Part shown: piece by piece, positions 5,667-7,163 of the stretch
How positions within the stretch are numbered: the first letter of the stretch is position 1
Layout: every line of letters starts with the position of its first letter
The notes under the pieces: generated by a model
What the model was told of the DNA's origin: nothing
Seen by the model: only the letters and a program-made list of their open reading frames with translations
Databases searched by the model: none
Origin: a bacterium
GTDB lineage: Bacteria > Patescibacteriota > JAUYIX01
Reading direction: 5' to 3'
DNA: 7,163 nucleotides
Assembly (NCBI GenBank): GCA_030688115.1
Contig: JAUYIX010000046.1
Span: 1-7,163 of the forward strand
Translations under genes and position numbers: made by a program

Positions 5667-6778
5667 CTGCCTAATTTATCTGGCTGTAAACGCAACCTTA
5701 AATGTTTTTGATGGGACCAGCCCTGGACACCCTTTACAACTACCACATGCCGATCAGATCGGTTATGTACCACGTTGGTCTTTAGTAGCGCCTCGGCGTC
5801 ACAAGTGTCAAACGACAAAATAGACATTGTAGGCATGCCGACGTCGATAATCGCCGACAGATTTTGCGCCAGTACAACGCCGCACTCTTTGGAGCGATGG
5901 ATGGCCAGCTCCCCGGTAAGCGGATCACTAATACGATAGAGCGGCGTACCTTTTTGAACCACATCGCCCAAACGCACCAAGTTGGTTTGGACTCCGCTTA
6001 GTTCTGCCGGAATGTCTCTACGATCTCGCAATAGGTGTTGATGGGGAGGTAAAATAAGCGGCCCTCTAAGCAGCCCCTCCGAGCGCAACATTGTAACCAC
6101 TCCCCTTTTGGCTTGCTCTTGCATGTCCTCCCAAACACGCAACGCCCCACCCACCTCAAGACTGACCACGGTCGTTCCGTAGAGAGTGCGCGCCTCTCGT
6201 GCCAGCATGCCCGGTTCTGCCACGCGTTGCATCACAATATCAGACCCAAAAGCTAAACCAAGCGTAGTACTCGGATCATCCTCGGGCTCAGCATGAACGC
6301 GCGCGTGTGATACCAGTACGATGCGGTCGCCGGCATCATGGGCGTCGATAACAAAATCACATTGACGCACGATGGTCTCCATAATAGTGTGTGCGACTTG
6401 CATAGTAAAAGAGCCAGAAGCGTGTCCGGGATAGCTACGATTAAGATCGCGCTGATCCATAGGAACCAAACGAGTGCGAGTATTAAAGCCCCAAGGGTTC
6501 ATCAGGGGCAGCACGATCAACAACCCCTCAAGCTCTGCCGGTCGTATCTGGGCCACAACCCGATTTACAAGCTCAGGTCCGTTTGGCTCGTTCCCGTGCG
6601 CGCCTCCGACGAGGGCGCCGATAACAGCACGGGAGCCGGGCCGAGCGCGTAGCCCCGCACCAACCCAGAGTGGGATCGTGGCCGGTTTACCATCTAAAAG
6701 CGCAACACGCAGGGTGCCCCTAACCCAGCGACCAGGTTTGATAACAAGCGATCCTACCTTTGTGGGAATCTTTTTCAT
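5663..6778 (-). CDS. Succinylglutamate desuccinylase/aspartoacylase (M14) family metallohydrolase
   Basis: Members of this zinc carboxypeptidase-related family (AstE/AspA) hydrolyse N-acyl amino acids or amides. The 371-residue protein shows GGAHGNE (H61 and E64 as zinc ligands), MNPWGFN, DLNRSYPG (111-118), IDAHDAG (H147 as third ligand) and SLEVGG (E208 as likely catalytic Glu). After about residue 240 there is a beta-rich domain resembling the barrel-sandwich C-terminus of the family (GDVVQKGTPLYRISDPLTGE). A basic tail of about 40 residues ends the protein (GWSHQKHLRLRLQ). I chose ATG 6778, one base after the upstream gene's TAA; a TTG at 6799 would overlap that gene. There is no Shine-Dalgarno site, so translation is probably coupled to the upstream gene. 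The substrate cannot be told, and no arginine-succinyltransferase genes are present. Confidence 0.85.
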   Translation of the reverse strand: MKKIPTKVGSLVIKPGRWVRGTLRVALLDGKPATIPLWVGAGLRARPGSRAVIGALVGGAHGNEPNGPELVNRVVAQIRPAELEGLLIVLPLMNPWGFNTRTRLVPMDQRDLNRSYPGHASGSFTMQVAHTIMETIVRQCDFVIDAHDAGDRIVLVSHARVHAEPEDDPSTTLGLAFGSDIVMQRVAEPGMLAREARTLYGTTVVSLEVGGALRVWEDMQEQAKRGVVTMLRSEGLLRGPLILPPHQHLLRDRRDIPAELSGVQTNLVRLGDVVQKGTPLYRISDPLTGELAIHRSKECGVVLAQNLSAIIDVGMPTMSILSFDTCDAEALLKTNVVHNRSDRHVVVVKGVQGWSHQKHLRLRLQPDKLGS

Positions 6779-6779
6779 G

Positions 6780-7163
6780 TTAGCTTGGCACGTAGTCAAC
6801 CGGATCTTTACCGATTGCGGTGATACTGCACGCTAAAATAGGGTTTAGACCCAGTGCACGAGCTTGTTGCACCAGATCGTCGCGCTCAGAACCCGGATTA
6901 AAATATACATCCTTGATGCCATAGTTCGCTAAACCCGGTAAAAGCGTTGCGGTAACGTCAGGTTGTGTGTAAATCGACGCCAGAGTTGTTCTGCCAGGTG
7001 GAACATCCGCAATTGTTTTAAAAGATGGAGTACCCTCGATCTGTGTGTCGTTGAGGTTAATCGGATATACGGTTGTACCAACATCTAGATAGGCGCGGAC
7101 GGCTCGGTTACCGTATTTTTGCTGGTCACGCGAGGCGCCCACGATCATGATCGATGTTGGATA
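6780..7163 (-). CDS. CoA-binding (YccU-like) domain protein, N-terminus cut by window edge
   Basis: The frame is open to the window end, with 127 residues visible. The YPTSIMIVGASRD start corresponds to the family's K.IAVVGAS.D, a Rossmann nucleotide-binding turn. Further family features are the VYPIN strand, EGTPSFKTIADVPPG (matching G...Y.SL.DIP), and KDVYFNPGSERDDLVQQARALGLNPI (matching the W.Q.G....EA...A...GL.V pattern). The in-frame ATG at 7148 would start inside the first strand, so the true start is probably outside the window. Members bind CoA and some occur in protein acylation systems, but the precise role is unknown. It ends in TAA (6782-6780) one base before the M14 hydrolase ATG, implying a shared transcript. 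Confidence 0.85.
   Translation of the reverse strand, partial: YPTSIMIVGASRDQQKYGNRAVRAYLDVGTTVYPINLNDTQIEGTPSFKTIADVPPGRTTLASIYTQPDVTATLLPGLANYGIKDVYFNPGSERDDLVQQARALGLNPILACSITAIGKDPVDYVPS

Noticed and set aside
5611..5823. Plus-strand open frame of 70 codons crossing the convergent stop codons
   Set aside because: It overlaps the end of the small exported protein in another frame and the M14 gene antisense, with composition unlike a protein family.
6797..6799. TTG start for the M14 hydrolase
   Set aside because: A rare start codon that would overlap the upstream gene. The ATG at 6778 sits right after the upstream stop and leaves the conserved domain complete.
6338..6836. Two overlapping plus-strand open frames opposite the M14 hydrolase
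   Set aside because: Both are antisense to conserved motifs (HGNE, DLNRSYPG). No promoter, ribosome binding site or recognisable protein features were seen.
1..7163. CRISPR array, insertion sequence, tRNA, rRNA or riboswitch
   Set aside because: I saw no regularly spaced repeats, transposase motifs, cloverleaf patterns or known riboswitch cores when reading both strands. Gaps between genes are at most about 85 bases.

Overview
This window is gene-dense bacterial DNA of balanced base composition. It is mostly housekeeping genes, with a few unusual control and protein features. I found no mobile element, CRISPR array, tRNA or rRNA, and no gene-free stretch longer than about 85 bases. The best guess for the source is a small-genome bacterium of the Candidate Phyla Radiation / Patescibacteria, perhaps Saccharibacteria-like. 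Grounds are the tight packing, a lone CofE-like protein with no F420 genes beside it, ATG starts without Shine-Dalgarno sites, and the run priA-def-fmt followed by accessory genes. This is inference only, because no phylogenetic marker gene is present. TGA appears to be used as a stop (end of priA) and no gene contains an in-frame TGA, so the standard bacterial code fits.

Plus strand, 1-5298: the 3' end of priA (replication restart helicase) comes first, then def (peptide deformylase) and fmt (Met-tRNA formyltransferase). Def and Fmt act at opposite ends of the formyl-methionine cycle. Next are a membrane-anchored tandem rhodanese whose second domain has lost its catalytic cysteine, an AsnB-type asparagine synthetase, and a divergent CofE-like (F420 ligase superfamily) protein. 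Four of these genes (def, fmt, rhodanese, asnB) have a TAnnnT -10-like hexamer ending 6-8 nt before the ATG and no recognisable ribosome binding site. Two of them also have a good -35 at 17-18 bp. This suggests each gene has its own promoter and is translated from a leaderless mRNA.

Plus strand, 5299-5666: a 94-residue exported or membrane-tethered protein with a highly acidic outer segment. Its promoter is near consensus (TTGACA, 17 bp, TGC-TATTAT). Unlike its neighbours it has a real 5' leader, with a stem-loop placed almost at the predicted transcript 5' end and a weak Shine-Dalgarno site.

Minus strand, 7163-5663: a CoA-binding (YccU-like) protein that runs off the window edge, then an M14-family succinylglutamate desuccinylase/aspartoacylase-like metallohydrolase starting one base after its stop (TAA-C-ATG). 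The hydrolase gene converges with the small exported-protein gene and their stop codons overlap at 5663-5666.

No complete new system is evident. The points most worth following up are the apparent leaderless arrangement, the 5'-terminal hairpin on the small acidic protein mRNA, the half-dead tandem rhodanese, and the CofE-like protein lacking the usual family motifs.
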